Assembly (NCBI GenBank): GCA_016874895.1
Contig: VGSX01000058.1
Coordinates: 1-14,964, forward strand
Direction: 5' to 3'
Source: Deltaproteobacteria bacterium
GTDB taxonomy: Bacteria > Desulfobacterota > Desulfobaccia > Desulfobaccales > Desulfobaccaceae
DNA length: 14,964 nucleotides
Below, piece by piece: positions 6,157 to 12,894 of this stretch (positions are counted from its first letter, which is position 1; each line of letters begins with the position of its first letter). The position numbers were made by a program, and so were the translations under genes. Under the pieces are notes generated by a model. That model worked only from the letters and a program-made list of their open reading frames with translations, was not told the origin of the DNA and made no database searches.

Positions 6157-7938
6157 ATGCCGGTAGACGCCTGGGTGATGCTGGGAATTCTGATTATCAT
6201 GTTCGTGTTTCTCGCCTGGGATCGATTCCCTGCCTGGCTGGTTTTCATGGGAACGTTGACGACGGCCATGACCTTGAGATTAGCCCCGGCCGAGGCTCTC
6301 CTGACCGGCTTCAGCAATACCGGCGTGATGACGGTGGCGGTACTGTTTCCCGTGGCTGCCGGCATGTATGCCACGGGCGCGATATCTCTTCTCTCCCAGA
6401 AACTCATCGGCCGGCCGAGCTCCTTAACTGCGGCGCAACTGAGAATCTTCCCGCCCATAGCCCTGGGGAGCGCCGTACTGAACAACACGCCCATGGTCGC
6501 CATGATGATTCCGGTGGTGCGGGATCTGGCCCGCACCACCGGCCTGGCAGGTTCCAAGATCTTCATGGGGCTGAGTTTCATGGCAATTCTGGGCGGCAGC
6601 ATGACCGTGATCGGCTCATCGGTGAACCTGATCATTGCCGGTCTCGTGTCAACCGCCATGGACAGAGGGGAACTGGCCGGCATGGCTCCCCTGAGAATTT
6701 TCGATCCCCTTTGGATCGGCCTGCCCGCCACGGTGGCCGGCTTCGCCTTTATGATCCTGGTGGGGACGCGTCTTTTGCCGGACCGGACAGATCAGGATGG
6801 GGCAGGCGTACCAAAACGTATGTACCGGAGCGAACTGGCTGTCGAAGAAAATTCTTTTTTAGTGGGTAAGACACTCCTGGAAGCTGGTTTTGCCAGACCC
6901 ATCGGCTACACCTTGGAAGGGATCAGACGCCAAGGTACTCCGGTGGAAATAGCACCAAACCTCAGGCTGGCAGCTGGAGACATACTCACCTTCTACGCCC
7001 AGGCCGACGTGCTGCCCGGGTTGTGGACTACCCTTGGCCTGGTGCCCGTCCTTGCTACCCCTCAGAAAACCAAGCGGCACCAACATCACCTGGTCGAAGT
7101 CGTCATATCCAGTCAATCGCCGGCTATCGGGCACCGCATAGCAGACCTGCCACTTCCAGATAGCCCTTATGAAATGATGTTGGTGGGAATTTCCCGCCAG
7201 GGGCAGGCGCCGTCGCAGCCTTTGGCGGAGCTCCGGCTGGAACCGGGAGACGCCGCCATCATCGAAGTCGGTGATACCTTCTTCTATGAGAACCGCCGGG
7301 AAACGGACTTTACCTTGACTCGGCGGGTGGAAGGATACCGGGTGCAGCGGGTGGACAGGGCCCTGAGCGCCACGGTGATCACCGCGGCAATGATAGCAGT
7401 GGCAACGACCGGGCTGATGAGCATGCTGAATGCGGCGCTGCTGGCCACCGCGGCCATGCTCCTGACCGGCTGCCTGACCAGCAGCAGGGTGTGGCGGAGC
7501 CTGGACTGGCAAACCATCGTGGTTTTGGGGGCCGCAGTGGGCCTGGAAGCCGCGGTTACCGGCAGCGGTTTGTCCGCCGCGATCGCGCACCTTATTGCCA
7601 GCATTGGCGGCAGCAGTCCCATGCTGTCTCTCACTGCCGTCTATGTGGGCACGATCCTGATGACGAACGTCATTACGAACGCGGCCGCAGCCGCCTTCAT
7701 GTTTCCGGTGGCCTTGTCCCTGGCTAACAGCCTGGGGGTGAGCTTCATGCCGTTCGCCATGGTATTGATGAGTGCCGCGACCTCTGCCTTCATCAACCCG
7801 GCAGGCTTTCAAACGAACCTGATGGTCCAGGAACCCGGCGGCTACACCTTCTGGGATTTTGCGCGAGTGGGGCTGCCTCTCACGATTATAGTCGGCGCCG
7901 TGGTACTGTCGGTGGCGCCTTTGGTGTATGGATTTTAA
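6157..7938 (+). CDS. SLC13 / DASS family permease with two RCK_C (TrkA-C) domains
   Basis: A 593-residue inner-membrane carrier. The N-terminal half (about 1-210) and the C-terminal half (about 400-593) are hydrophobic and carry the paired SLC13 motifs: ALGSAVLNNTPMVAMMIP with GGSMTVIGSSVNLIIAG, and the matching MTNVITNAAAAAFMFP with INPAGFQTNLMV near the end. Between them lie two cytosolic RCK_C-like domains (about 229-297 and 309-382) with the LRLAAGD and LRLEPGD turns typical of TrkA-C folds. Such proteins move di- or tricarboxylates, sulfate or other oxyanions with sodium or protons. Sulfate would suit the alkyl sulfatase nearby, but that is only inference. GAAAGGAAAG lies directly before ATG 6157. 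The leader consists largely of the second MITE-like element. Confidence 0.9.
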   Translation: MPVDAWVMLGILIIMFVFLAWDRFPAWLVFMGTLTTAMTLRLAPAEALLTGFSNTGVMTVAVLFPVAAGMYATGAISLLSQKLIGRPSSLTAAQLRIFPPIALGSAVLNNTPMVAMMIPVVRDLARTTGLAGSKIFMGLSFMAILGGSMTVIGSSVNLIIAGLVSTAMDRGELAGMAPLRIFDPLWIGLPATVAGFAFMILVGTRLLPDRTDQDGAGVPKRMYRSELAVEENSFLVGKTLLEAGFARPIGYTLEGIRRQGTPVEIAPNLRLAAGDILTFYAQADVLPGLWTTLGLVPVLATPQKTKRHQHHLVEVVISSQSPAIGHRIADLPLPDSPYEMMLVGISRQGQAPSQPLAELRLEPGDAAIIEVGDTFFYENRRETDFTLTRRVEGYRVQRVDRALSATVITAAMIAVATTGLMSMLNAALLATAAMLLTGCLTSSRVWRSLDWQTIVVLGAAVGLEAAVTGSGLSAAIAHLIASIGGSSPMLSLTAVYVGTILMTNVITNAAAAAFMFPVALSLANSLGVSFMPFAMVLMSAATSAFINPAGFQTNLMVQEPGGYTFWDFARVGLPLTIIVGAVVLSVAPLVYGF

Positions 7939-8050
7939 GAACAAGAAGGAGCTTTTGCGGTAAGTTCGAGAGCAGGAGGGAGCAAACTCCAACAGTGGGC
8001 AAGATTTCATCGTATTGCTCATTTTCCGTGCCTACAAAAGATGATTACCT

Positions 8051-8446
8051 ATGAATGACCAACTACCCAAAAAAGACCTTGCCAGCGAACTTGCCCGGGA
8101 GCGCAACCGCCAGGCCGCCGACCGGACCCTCATGGCCTGGATCCGCACCACCCTCTCCCTCATCGGCTTCGGTTTTGCCATTGCCAATTTCCGAGCCGTC
8201 CTCCTGAACGCCGGTCTGGTGAGCAACCCTCGAGATCATGCTAACGTGGCCCTGGCCTTCGGGTTAAGTTTTATCGGCCTGGGCGTCCTTGGTCTGGTAG
8301 CAGCCGCGCTCCAGCACTGGAACATTCTCCAGCACATCAAAAAGAACGATTTTGAATACACCGGGTTTCGGCCGCTGGTGTTTATTATGGCTATTTTACT
8401 TGTTATTATCGGCATTTTTGCCTTTGTGGCGGTTACAGTGTATTGA
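8051..8446 (+). CDS. DUF202 family (YidH-like) membrane protein
   Basis: A 131-residue inner-membrane protein of the DUF202 family. It begins with a charged cytosolic N-terminus ending in ELARERNRQAADRTLMAWIRTTLSLIGFG, the family hallmark. Three membrane helices follow at about 33-53, 67-92 and 108-131. Its molecular role is not established. No clear Shine-Dalgarno precedes ATG 8051; a competing out-of-frame ATG lies at 8041. The stop codon sits within the loop region of a strong intrinsic terminator, so the gene ends a transcription unit, possibly the one that begins with the SLC13 gene 112 bases upstream. Confidence 0.88.
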   Translation: MNDQLPKKDLASELARERNRQAADRTLMAWIRTTLSLIGFGFAIANFRAVLLNAGLVSNPRDHANVALAFGLSFIGLGVLGLVAAALQHWNILQHIKKNDFEYTGFRPLVFIMAILLVIIGIFAFVAVTVY

Positions 8447-8467
8447 ACCGCCACGAAAAGTTTTTTT
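8423..8467 (+). terminator. Rho-independent terminator overlapping the DUF202 stop codon
   Basis: TTTGTGGCGGTT (8423-8434) pairs with AACCGCCACGAA (8446-8457), about 12 base pairs with one wobble, around an 11-base loop. AAG and then seven T residues (8461-8467) follow. This is the clearest intrinsic terminator in the window. It separates the transporter/DUF202 unit from the alkyl sulfatase gene. Confidence 0.85.
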
Positions 8468-8543
8468 ATCATCCGGATTGAAACAATCAACCTGACACAT
8501 CATCCCTCAAATGTTAATGCTTCCCAGGAAAGGAGAATTAAGT

Positions 8544-10562
8544 ATGTGCAACTCACTGACATGTAAGGGTCATACCCATTTTCACCCCAAGGGCAAGCTG
8601 CCCTCGACGTACACCGTTGAGGCGCAAAAGCACCAAAGGCAAATTTTGCCCCTGGCCGACAAGCGGGATTTTGAAGAGGCCCACCACGGCTTCATCGCCG
8701 TCCCCGATTACAAGGTGATCAAGAATGATAAGGGCGGCATTGCCTGGGATCTGGGCCGCTACGACTTCCTTTTACAGGGCCAGGACTTCGACAGCATCCA
8801 CCCGTCCCTGCAGCGGCAGGCCATCCTGAACCTGGATTTCGGCCTCTTCGAGGTGGTCCCCGGCATCTACCAGGTGCGGGGCTTCGATCTGGCCGTCATC
8901 TCCTTCATCAAGGGCAAGACCGGCTGGATCATCATCGACCCCCTGACCGTCAAAGAAACCTCCCGGGCCGCGCTGAAATTTGTCAATGAAAAACTTGGCT
9001 ATCGGCCGGTGGTAGCGGTCATCATCTCCCACTCTCACGCCGATCATTTTGGCGGCATCCGGGGCGTGGTGAGCGATGAGGACCTCAGGGCCGGCAAAGT
9101 GCAAATCATCGCCCCCAAGGGCTTTATGCGGGAAGCCATCTCCGAGAACCTCTATGCCGGCAACGCCATGATGCGGCGCAAGGTTTACACGTACGGCGAT
9201 GCCCTGCCTGCCAGCCCTTTTGGCCACGTGGACATGGCCATCGGCAAGAATGTCGCCGTGGGGGACGTGGGCATCCTGCCCCCCACCCGGGTCATTATGG
9301 AGCCCCTGGAAGAGGTGGAAATCGACGGGGTGCATATGGTCTTCCAGAATACCCCCGGCACCGAGGCCCCCGCCGAGATGAATACCTGGTTCTCCGACTT
9401 CAATGCCCTCTGGCTCGCCGAGAACGTCGTGGCCGGCCTCCACAACGTCCTCACCCTGCGGGGCGCCCAGGTGCGCGACACCCTGGCCTGGGCCAAGTAC
9501 ATTAACATCACCCTCTACAAGTGGGGCGACCAGGCCAAGGTCCTCTTCCAGTCCCACAACTGGCCGCGCTGGGGCACCGAACGCATTCAGGAAGTGCTGC
9601 GCGGCGAGCGGGACATGTACGCCAATCTCAACAACCAGGTTTTAAATCTAGCCAATAACGGCGTCACCATCAATGAGGTCCACAACGTCTACGAACCGCC
9701 CCAGAGCCTCCAGAATCAGTGGTTCGCCCGGGGCTATCATGGCACCTACGAACACAATAGCCGCGCCGTCATCCAGCGCTACCTGGGATTCTGGGACTGC
9801 AATCCCGCCACCCTGCTCCCCCTGTCGCCGCAAGATGCCGCCCCCCTCTACGTAGAGATGATGGGCGGCGCCGACAAGATCATGCCCAAAGGCCGGGAGC
9901 TTTACGATCAGGGTAAATACCGGGAAGCCCAGGAGATTCTCAACAAGCTGGTCTATGCCGAGCCCCAAAACCAGGCAGCCAAGGACCTCCTGGCCGATGT
10001 CTGGGAGCAGCTCGGCTACCAGGCCGAGGGGGCCGGCCTGCGCAACATTTATCTCGTCGGGGCCAAGGAGCTCCGGGACGGCATCATCCCGGTGGCCGCC
10101 GCCAAAACCGGCAGCCCCGACTTTGTGCGCGGCACCAGTACCGAGATGTTCCTGGATTACCTGGCCATCATGGTGGACACTAAAAAGGCCGAAGGCCTGC
10201 AATTCAAGATCAACCTGGTCACGCCGGACAACGGCGAGAAGTTTGTCATCGAGATGAGCAACGCCACCCTCACTTCCCTGGCCGGTTATGCGGCCCCGGA
10301 CGCGGACCTGACCATCACCATTGACCGTTCCGAGTTGGAGGACGTGATGATCGGCGCCGCCAAGCTGGTGGATAAGGTCAAGGCCGGCAAAGCCAAGCTC
10401 GAGGGCAATATTCAGGTCCTGGAGCAGCTCAAAGCCACCCTGGTGGCCTTCGATCCCTTCTTTGAGATTCTGCCGGGCACCAAGCCCGCCGCCGCCCCGG
10501 CCGGCAAACCCGGGAAGGAGGAGGTCTTCGAGGACGACGCGCCGGTTGTGAAGGAACCTTAA
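8544..10562 (+). CDS. Metallo-beta-lactamase-fold alkyl sulfatase (SdsA/BDS1 family)
   Basis: A 672-residue zinc hydrolase that should split alkyl sulfate esters into alcohol and sulfate. The binuclear site is complete by motif: HSHADH at 163-168 (His163, His165, Asp167, His168), GTEAPAEM with Glu274/Glu278, AEN with Glu293 followed by LHNVLTLRGAQVRD, and SHNWPRWG with His338. A dimerisation region with TPR-like helices follows (ELYDQGKYREAQEILNKL), then a C-terminal SCP2-like lipid-binding domain (about 530-645) and an Ala/Pro-rich acidic tail. SdsA of Pseudomonas is exported; here no signal peptide is visible and the N-terminus is Cys/His-rich (MCNSLTCKGHTHFH), which suggests a cytoplasmic enzyme. 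ATG 8544 was chosen because AAGGAG at 8530-8535 is correctly spaced; the in-frame ATG 8511 is not. Third positions look richer in C and G than in neighbouring genes. Confidence 0.92.
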   Translation: MCNSLTCKGHTHFHPKGKLPSTYTVEAQKHQRQILPLADKRDFEEAHHGFIAVPDYKVIKNDKGGIAWDLGRYDFLLQGQDFDSIHPSLQRQAILNLDFGLFEVVPGIYQVRGFDLAVISFIKGKTGWIIIDPLTVKETSRAALKFVNEKLGYRPVVAVIISHSHADHFGGIRGVVSDEDLRAGKVQIIAPKGFMREAISENLYAGNAMMRRKVYTYGDALPASPFGHVDMAIGKNVAVGDVGILPPTRVIMEPLEEVEIDGVHMVFQNTPGTEAPAEMNTWFSDFNALWLAENVVAGLHNVLTLRGAQVRDTLAWAKYINITLYKWGDQAKVLFQSHNWPRWGTERIQEVLRGERDMYANLNNQVLNLANNGVTINEVHNVYEPPQSLQNQWFARGYHGTYEHNSRAVIQRYLGFWDCNPATLLPLSPQDAAPLYVEMMGGADKIMPKGRELYDQGKYREAQEILNKLVYAEPQNQAAKDLLADVWEQLGYQAEGAGLRNIYLVGAKELRDGIIPVAAAKTGSPDFVRGTSTEMFLDYLAIMVDTKKAEGLQFKINLVTPDNGEKFVIEMSNATLTSLAGYAAPDADLTITIDRSELEDVMIGAAKLVDKVKAGKAKLEGNIQVLEQLKATLVAFDPFFEILPGTKPAAAPAGKPGKEEVFEDDAPVVKEP

Positions 10563-10818
10563 ACGTCCACTCAATCAAGAGCTGTGATATGGCAGATGGT
10601 ATCTGCCAAGGTGGAAATTATGAAAATTTCTTGACATACTCTCGAAAAATTATTGCCTTGAACCCTGATTAAAATAAATCAATCAATTATCAAACTTGGC
10701 AGGTTTCTTTGTTCAGGGATTTCCTTAACCCAAGGAGCTGGCAATGCTCGCAAAAATCGATGATGATAAAAGATTTCCCCAACTAAGGGGACAAATACCC
10801 CATTATGGGAGGTGCATG
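10563..10818. other. Intergenic region before the rhodanese gene
   Basis: This AT-rich gap holds the hairpin at 10590-10608, a TTGACA hexamer at 10631-10636 without a convincing -10 partner, and two ribosome binding sites for the next gene: AAGGAG at 10732-10737 before ATG 10744, and GGGAGG at 10807-10812 before ATG 10819. No separate gene is supported. Confidence 0.45.
10590..10608. repeat. Perfect 8-bp hairpin downstream of the alkyl sulfatase gene
   Basis: TGGCAGAT and ATCTGCCA pair perfectly around a GGT loop, 28 bases after the stop codon. No T-run follows. It may act as an atypical 3'-end hairpin or an operator dyad for the rhodanese gene. Confidence 0.4.
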
Positions 10819-11247
10819 ATGTTTAGAAAGATAGGCTATGGCACACGTTTTCTGACCATGGGACTTGCCCTTGTTGTGGGCCTGCTGCTCTCTTTGCCGG
10901 CCCTGGCGGCCAAGGACCCCCCCCTGATCAGCAAGGAGGAATTGCAGGGGGCCTTGGGGAAACCCGGCTTGACCATCATCGATGTGCGGTCCCCCGAAGA
11001 CTGGACTAAAAGCGATAAAAAGATCAAAGGCGCGGTGCGGGAGGACCCCAAAGCGAGCAAAGATTGGTCCAAGAAATACGCCAAGGACGCTGACATCGTG
11101 TTGTATTGCGCCTGACCCCGCGCGGCCACTAGTTCCCGGGTGGGGCGCGAACTCATGAACATGGGTTTCACCAAGGCCAAGGTCCTGAAGGGTGGTTGGC
11201 AGGAGTGGGACAGGGCCAACTATGAAACCGATCCTAAGGCCAAGTAA
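10819..11247 (+). CDS. Exported rhodanese-like protein, probable selenoprotein (UGA at 11113-11115 read as selenocysteine)
   Basis: A rhodanese-fold sulfur-transfer protein of 142 residues if UGA is read through. A signal peptide (about 1-31, ending ALA-AKD) sends it to the periplasm. The single rhodanese domain shows LISKEELQG, then IIDVRSPEDW, then the active loop VLYCA-UGA-PRAATSSRV and finally VLKGGWQEWDRANYE. Cys97 is the usual catalytic cysteine; UGA is codon 99, where relatives with a C-x-C-P loop have the second Cys. The frame stays open to TAA 11245-11247 with full rhodanese features, and a SECIS-like hairpin follows the UGA. Other genes here use TGG for Trp and end in TGA, so the code is not reassigned. 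Alternatives: a nonsense mutation, giving a 98-residue truncated protein. ATG 10819 has GGGAGG six bases upstream; ATG 10744, also with a good site, would add 25 residues before the signal peptide. Confidence 0.75.
11119..11149 (+). promoter_or_regulatory. Candidate bacterial SECIS element after the in-frame UGA
   Basis: Three bases after the UGA, CGCGC (11119-11123) pairs with GCGCG (11145-11149). After a small internal loop, CCACT (11126-11130) pairs with GGTGG (11139-11143; last pair T-G). This leaves the eight-base apical loop AGTTCCCG at 11131-11138. The loop starts 16 bases after the UGA and has G in its second position. Both agree with the published bacterial SECIS pattern of a nearby hairpin with a G among the first two loop bases. 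I folded it by hand only. Confidence 0.6.
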
Positions 11248-11540
11248 CAGCAATACATTATCCCGGCTCCTGGAAGATGGGGCGTAACCTCACCAGCCAG
11301 GAGCCGGCCATTAAAAATAGGCTGCCGAGGTAAATCTTCCTTGAACAGTGGGAAGCAAGACCTGGCCGGTTCTGGAGAAAGCTCCGGGCAAATATGTCTT
11401 GGAGAAATAGAAGGAGAGATGGTGTTGATCACCGCATGTGGCAGGGGCAGCAAATCTTATCCCCGATAACGCTGAACTTGAGCAATCTCGTTTGACAAGC
11501 TTTAAGTGATTTATCCAAACTGCATCACAGGAGAAGCAGC
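11248..11540. other. Intergenic region before the HdeD gene
   Basis: Apart from the inverted repeat at 11263-11307, this 293-base gap contains no supported gene. A 16-codon frame beginning near 11420 has a Shine-Dalgarno-like AAGGAG before it but no recognisable product. A TTGACA hexamer lies at 11492-11497 without a clear -10 partner. The ribosome binding site AGGAGA of the next gene is near 11529. Confidence 0.45.
11263..11307. repeat. Perfect 11-bp inverted repeat after the rhodanese gene
   Basis: CCGGCTCCTGG (11263-11273) and CCAGGAGCCGG (11297-11307) are exact inverted copies separated by 23 bases. They start 16 bases after the rhodanese stop. The stem is very stable but no T-run follows on either strand. 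It could be an atypical terminator or a remnant of an inverted-repeat element. Confidence 0.5.
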
Positions 11541-12134
11541 ATGAACGAAACGGCCAAGCCTATTGGCGGGCTTTACGGCTTTAGTTTGGAGGATTTTCAG
11601 AAAAACCGGGGATGGTTTTTGGCCCTGGGGATATTTCTGATCATCGTCGGCATCATCGCCATCATCTATGACGTGGCGGCAACCATGCTGACGGTCCTGG
11701 TCTTCGGCTGGCTCTTGATGGCCGTGGGGGCCTTCGAAGCCGTGCAGGGCTTCTGGCAGCCTAAATGGGGCGGGTTCTTCCTGCACCTGGTAGGTGGTAT
11801 TTTGGCCGTGGTGGTGGGAATTCACCTCGTTACGTCGCCGGAGGCCGGAGCTCTGGTCTTGACCTTGGTCATGGCCATTTATTTTTTGGTGATCGGCATT
11901 GTCAGAGCCATAACCTCACTCACTATGCGGTTTCCCAGCTGGGGCTGGGTGTTTTTGAGCGGCGTGATGAGTTTTATTCTGGGCTTGTTGATCAAGCAGC
12001 AATGGCCGTACTCAGGACTGTTCATGATCGGCCTGTTCATCGGCATTGACCTGATCTTCAGCGGTTGGTCTTATGTGATGCTGGCCCTGGCCGCCAAAAA
12101 AATCGCCTCCCAGACACAAGAGAGAATCGGATGA
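11541..12134 (+). CDS. HdeD family (DUF308) membrane protein
   Basis: A 197-residue inner-membrane protein with six hydrophobic helices (about 24-44, 49-67, 76-96, 100-122, 131-149 and 155-182) arranged as repeated two-helix DUF308 units, as in HdeD. Typical marks are the charged start before helix 1 (FQKNRGWFLALGIFLIIVG), the GWLLMAVGAFEAVQGF turn and a late IGIDLIFSGWSYV. HdeD of Escherichia coli is linked to acid resistance at high cell density; other family members have no proven role. AGGAGA precedes ATG 11541 at normal spacing. Its stop codon overlaps the start of the truncated asparaginase in an ATGA arrangement, so the two would be translationally coupled. Confidence 0.87.
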   Translation: MNETAKPIGGLYGFSLEDFQKNRGWFLALGIFLIIVGIIAIIYDVAATMLTVLVFGWLLMAVGAFEAVQGFWQPKWGGFFLHLVGGILAVVVGIHLVTSPEAGALVLTLVMAIYFLVIGIVRAITSLTMRFPSWGWVFLSGVMSFILGLLIKQQWPYSGLFMIGLFIGIDLIFSGWSYVMLALAAKKIASQTQERIG

Positions 12135-12715
12135 ACGAGTTTTTTGAAATGGCAGTCATAGGTTTCGAGGCGGTTGCGGTCCTCAACTATGACATTCACG
12201 CGGCGCAGTTTGTCCAGAAATCCCACACCGCCCTGCCCTCGGCGTTTCTCTCGCCGCTGGTGGGGCCCATCGGCACCCTCATCGAAAGACAGCCTCGCTT
12301 CTATGTGCGCCTGACGCGCAATCCCGCCCTGCCGGTTGGAGACGGCCCGCCCGCCCCGGTGGCGCTCATCATGGCCACCATGGGCGATGACGGGCGCCTG
12401 TTCGGGGCGCTGCCCGGCCTGGGCTACGCCGGTGTGGTGTTAGAGGGGATGGGCGCCGGCCATGTGCCTGCGGACGTCGCTCCCATCGTCGGCGACCTGG
12501 CGGCGGAGATTCCGGTGGTGCTGGCGAGCCGGGCGATGACGGGCCATGTGTTTACGCGCACCTACGGCTATCCTGGATCGGAGATCGATTTGATCCGGCG
12601 CGGTGTCGTGCCCGGGGGTTACCTCTCCGGCCTCAAGGCGAGGCTGCTGTTCGGACTCGTCATGCGCGGCGGCAAGGGCGCCGACGTTGCGGCAGCGTTC
12701 GCTCCCTATCACTAG
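12131..12715 (+). CDS. N-terminally truncated asparaginase (C-terminal domain only), probable gene remnant
   Basis: A 194-residue protein matching only the second part of asparaginase/glutaminase-type amidohydrolases. It starts near the strand AVAVLNYDIHAA, then QKSHTALPSAFLSPLVGPIG, then the C-terminal domain with GYAGVVLEGMGAGHVP, IPVVLASR, YGYPGSEIDLIRRGVVPGGYL and the final KARLLF helix. The N-terminal domain with the catalytic threonines (TGGTI and HGTDT-type motifs) and the active-site lysine region is absent, so asparagine hydrolysis is not expected. The upstream HdeD gene occupies the place where the missing part should be, and the reading frames overlap by ATGA. Codons are rich in GCG and CGC compared with neighbours, which hints at transfer. 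It may be a relic joined to a new leader, or a retained domain with another role. The frame is intact, which argues against old decay. Confidence 0.75.
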   Translation: MNEFFEMAVIGFEAVAVLNYDIHAAQFVQKSHTALPSAFLSPLVGPIGTLIERQPRFYVRLTRNPALPVGDGPPAPVALIMATMGDDGRLFGALPGLGYAGVVLEGMGAGHVPADVAPIVGDLAAEIPVVLASRAMTGHVFTRTYGYPGSEIDLIRRGVVPGGYLSGLKARLLFGLVMRGGKGADVAAAFAPYH

Positions 12716-12758
12716 AGGGGCAGGCAACGCTGCCTTAAGGTTGAAAATAGCCGAAGTC

Positions 12759-12864
12759 TTATAGCCGTTGCCAAAAGTTCTGGCCGATTCACCCCTCACC
12801 CTGGCCCTCTCCCCTCAAGGGGAGAGGGAAAGATAAAGGAAAATATTTTTGGCAATCGATATAG
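12759..12864. mobile_element. MITE/REP-like element, copy 3
   Basis: The left end (12759-12778) and the inverted right end (12845-12864) share the terminal repeat of the other two elements; the two ends agree at most of 20 positions. The core has the same C-rich dispersed repeat as copy 1 and a perfect 10-bp hairpin, CCCTCTCCCC/GGGGAGAGGG with loop TCAA, at 12805-12828. The hexamer AGTCTT occurs at 12755-12760 and again at 12863-12868, which could be a target-site duplication. The element ends 30 bases before the ATG of the binding-protein gene. Confidence 0.7.
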
Positions 12865-12894
12865 TCTTCCGGTAGGTCGGGCAGGGGGCGAATT

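Noticed and set aside
6859..8022. 387-residue open frame on the minus strand
   Set aside because: It lies fully antisense to the SLC13 gene, is His/Gly/Arg-rich as GC-rich shadows are, and shows no known domain.
9648..10574. 308-residue open frame on the minus strand
   Set aside because: It is a shadow of the alkyl sulfatase, caused by strong third-position C/G bias.
10590..10608. Hairpin read as a sigma-54 -24/-12 promoter (TGGCAG...CTGC)
   Set aside because: The GG-to-GC spacing is too long by two bases; the perfect dyad explains the sequence better.
10631..10659. TTGACA as the -35 box of a sigma-70 promoter
   Set aside because: No acceptable -10 hexamer at 15-19 bases. The same problem applies to TTGACA at 11492.
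11113..11115. Simple nonsense mutation explanation for the rhodanese TGA
   Set aside because: Not excluded, but less likely: the stop falls exactly on a conserved Cys position, the downstream frame is intact, and a SECIS-like hairpin follows.
11420..11469. 16-codon frame after AAGGAG
   Set aside because: It is too short, with no family resemblance and no regulatory-peptide pattern.
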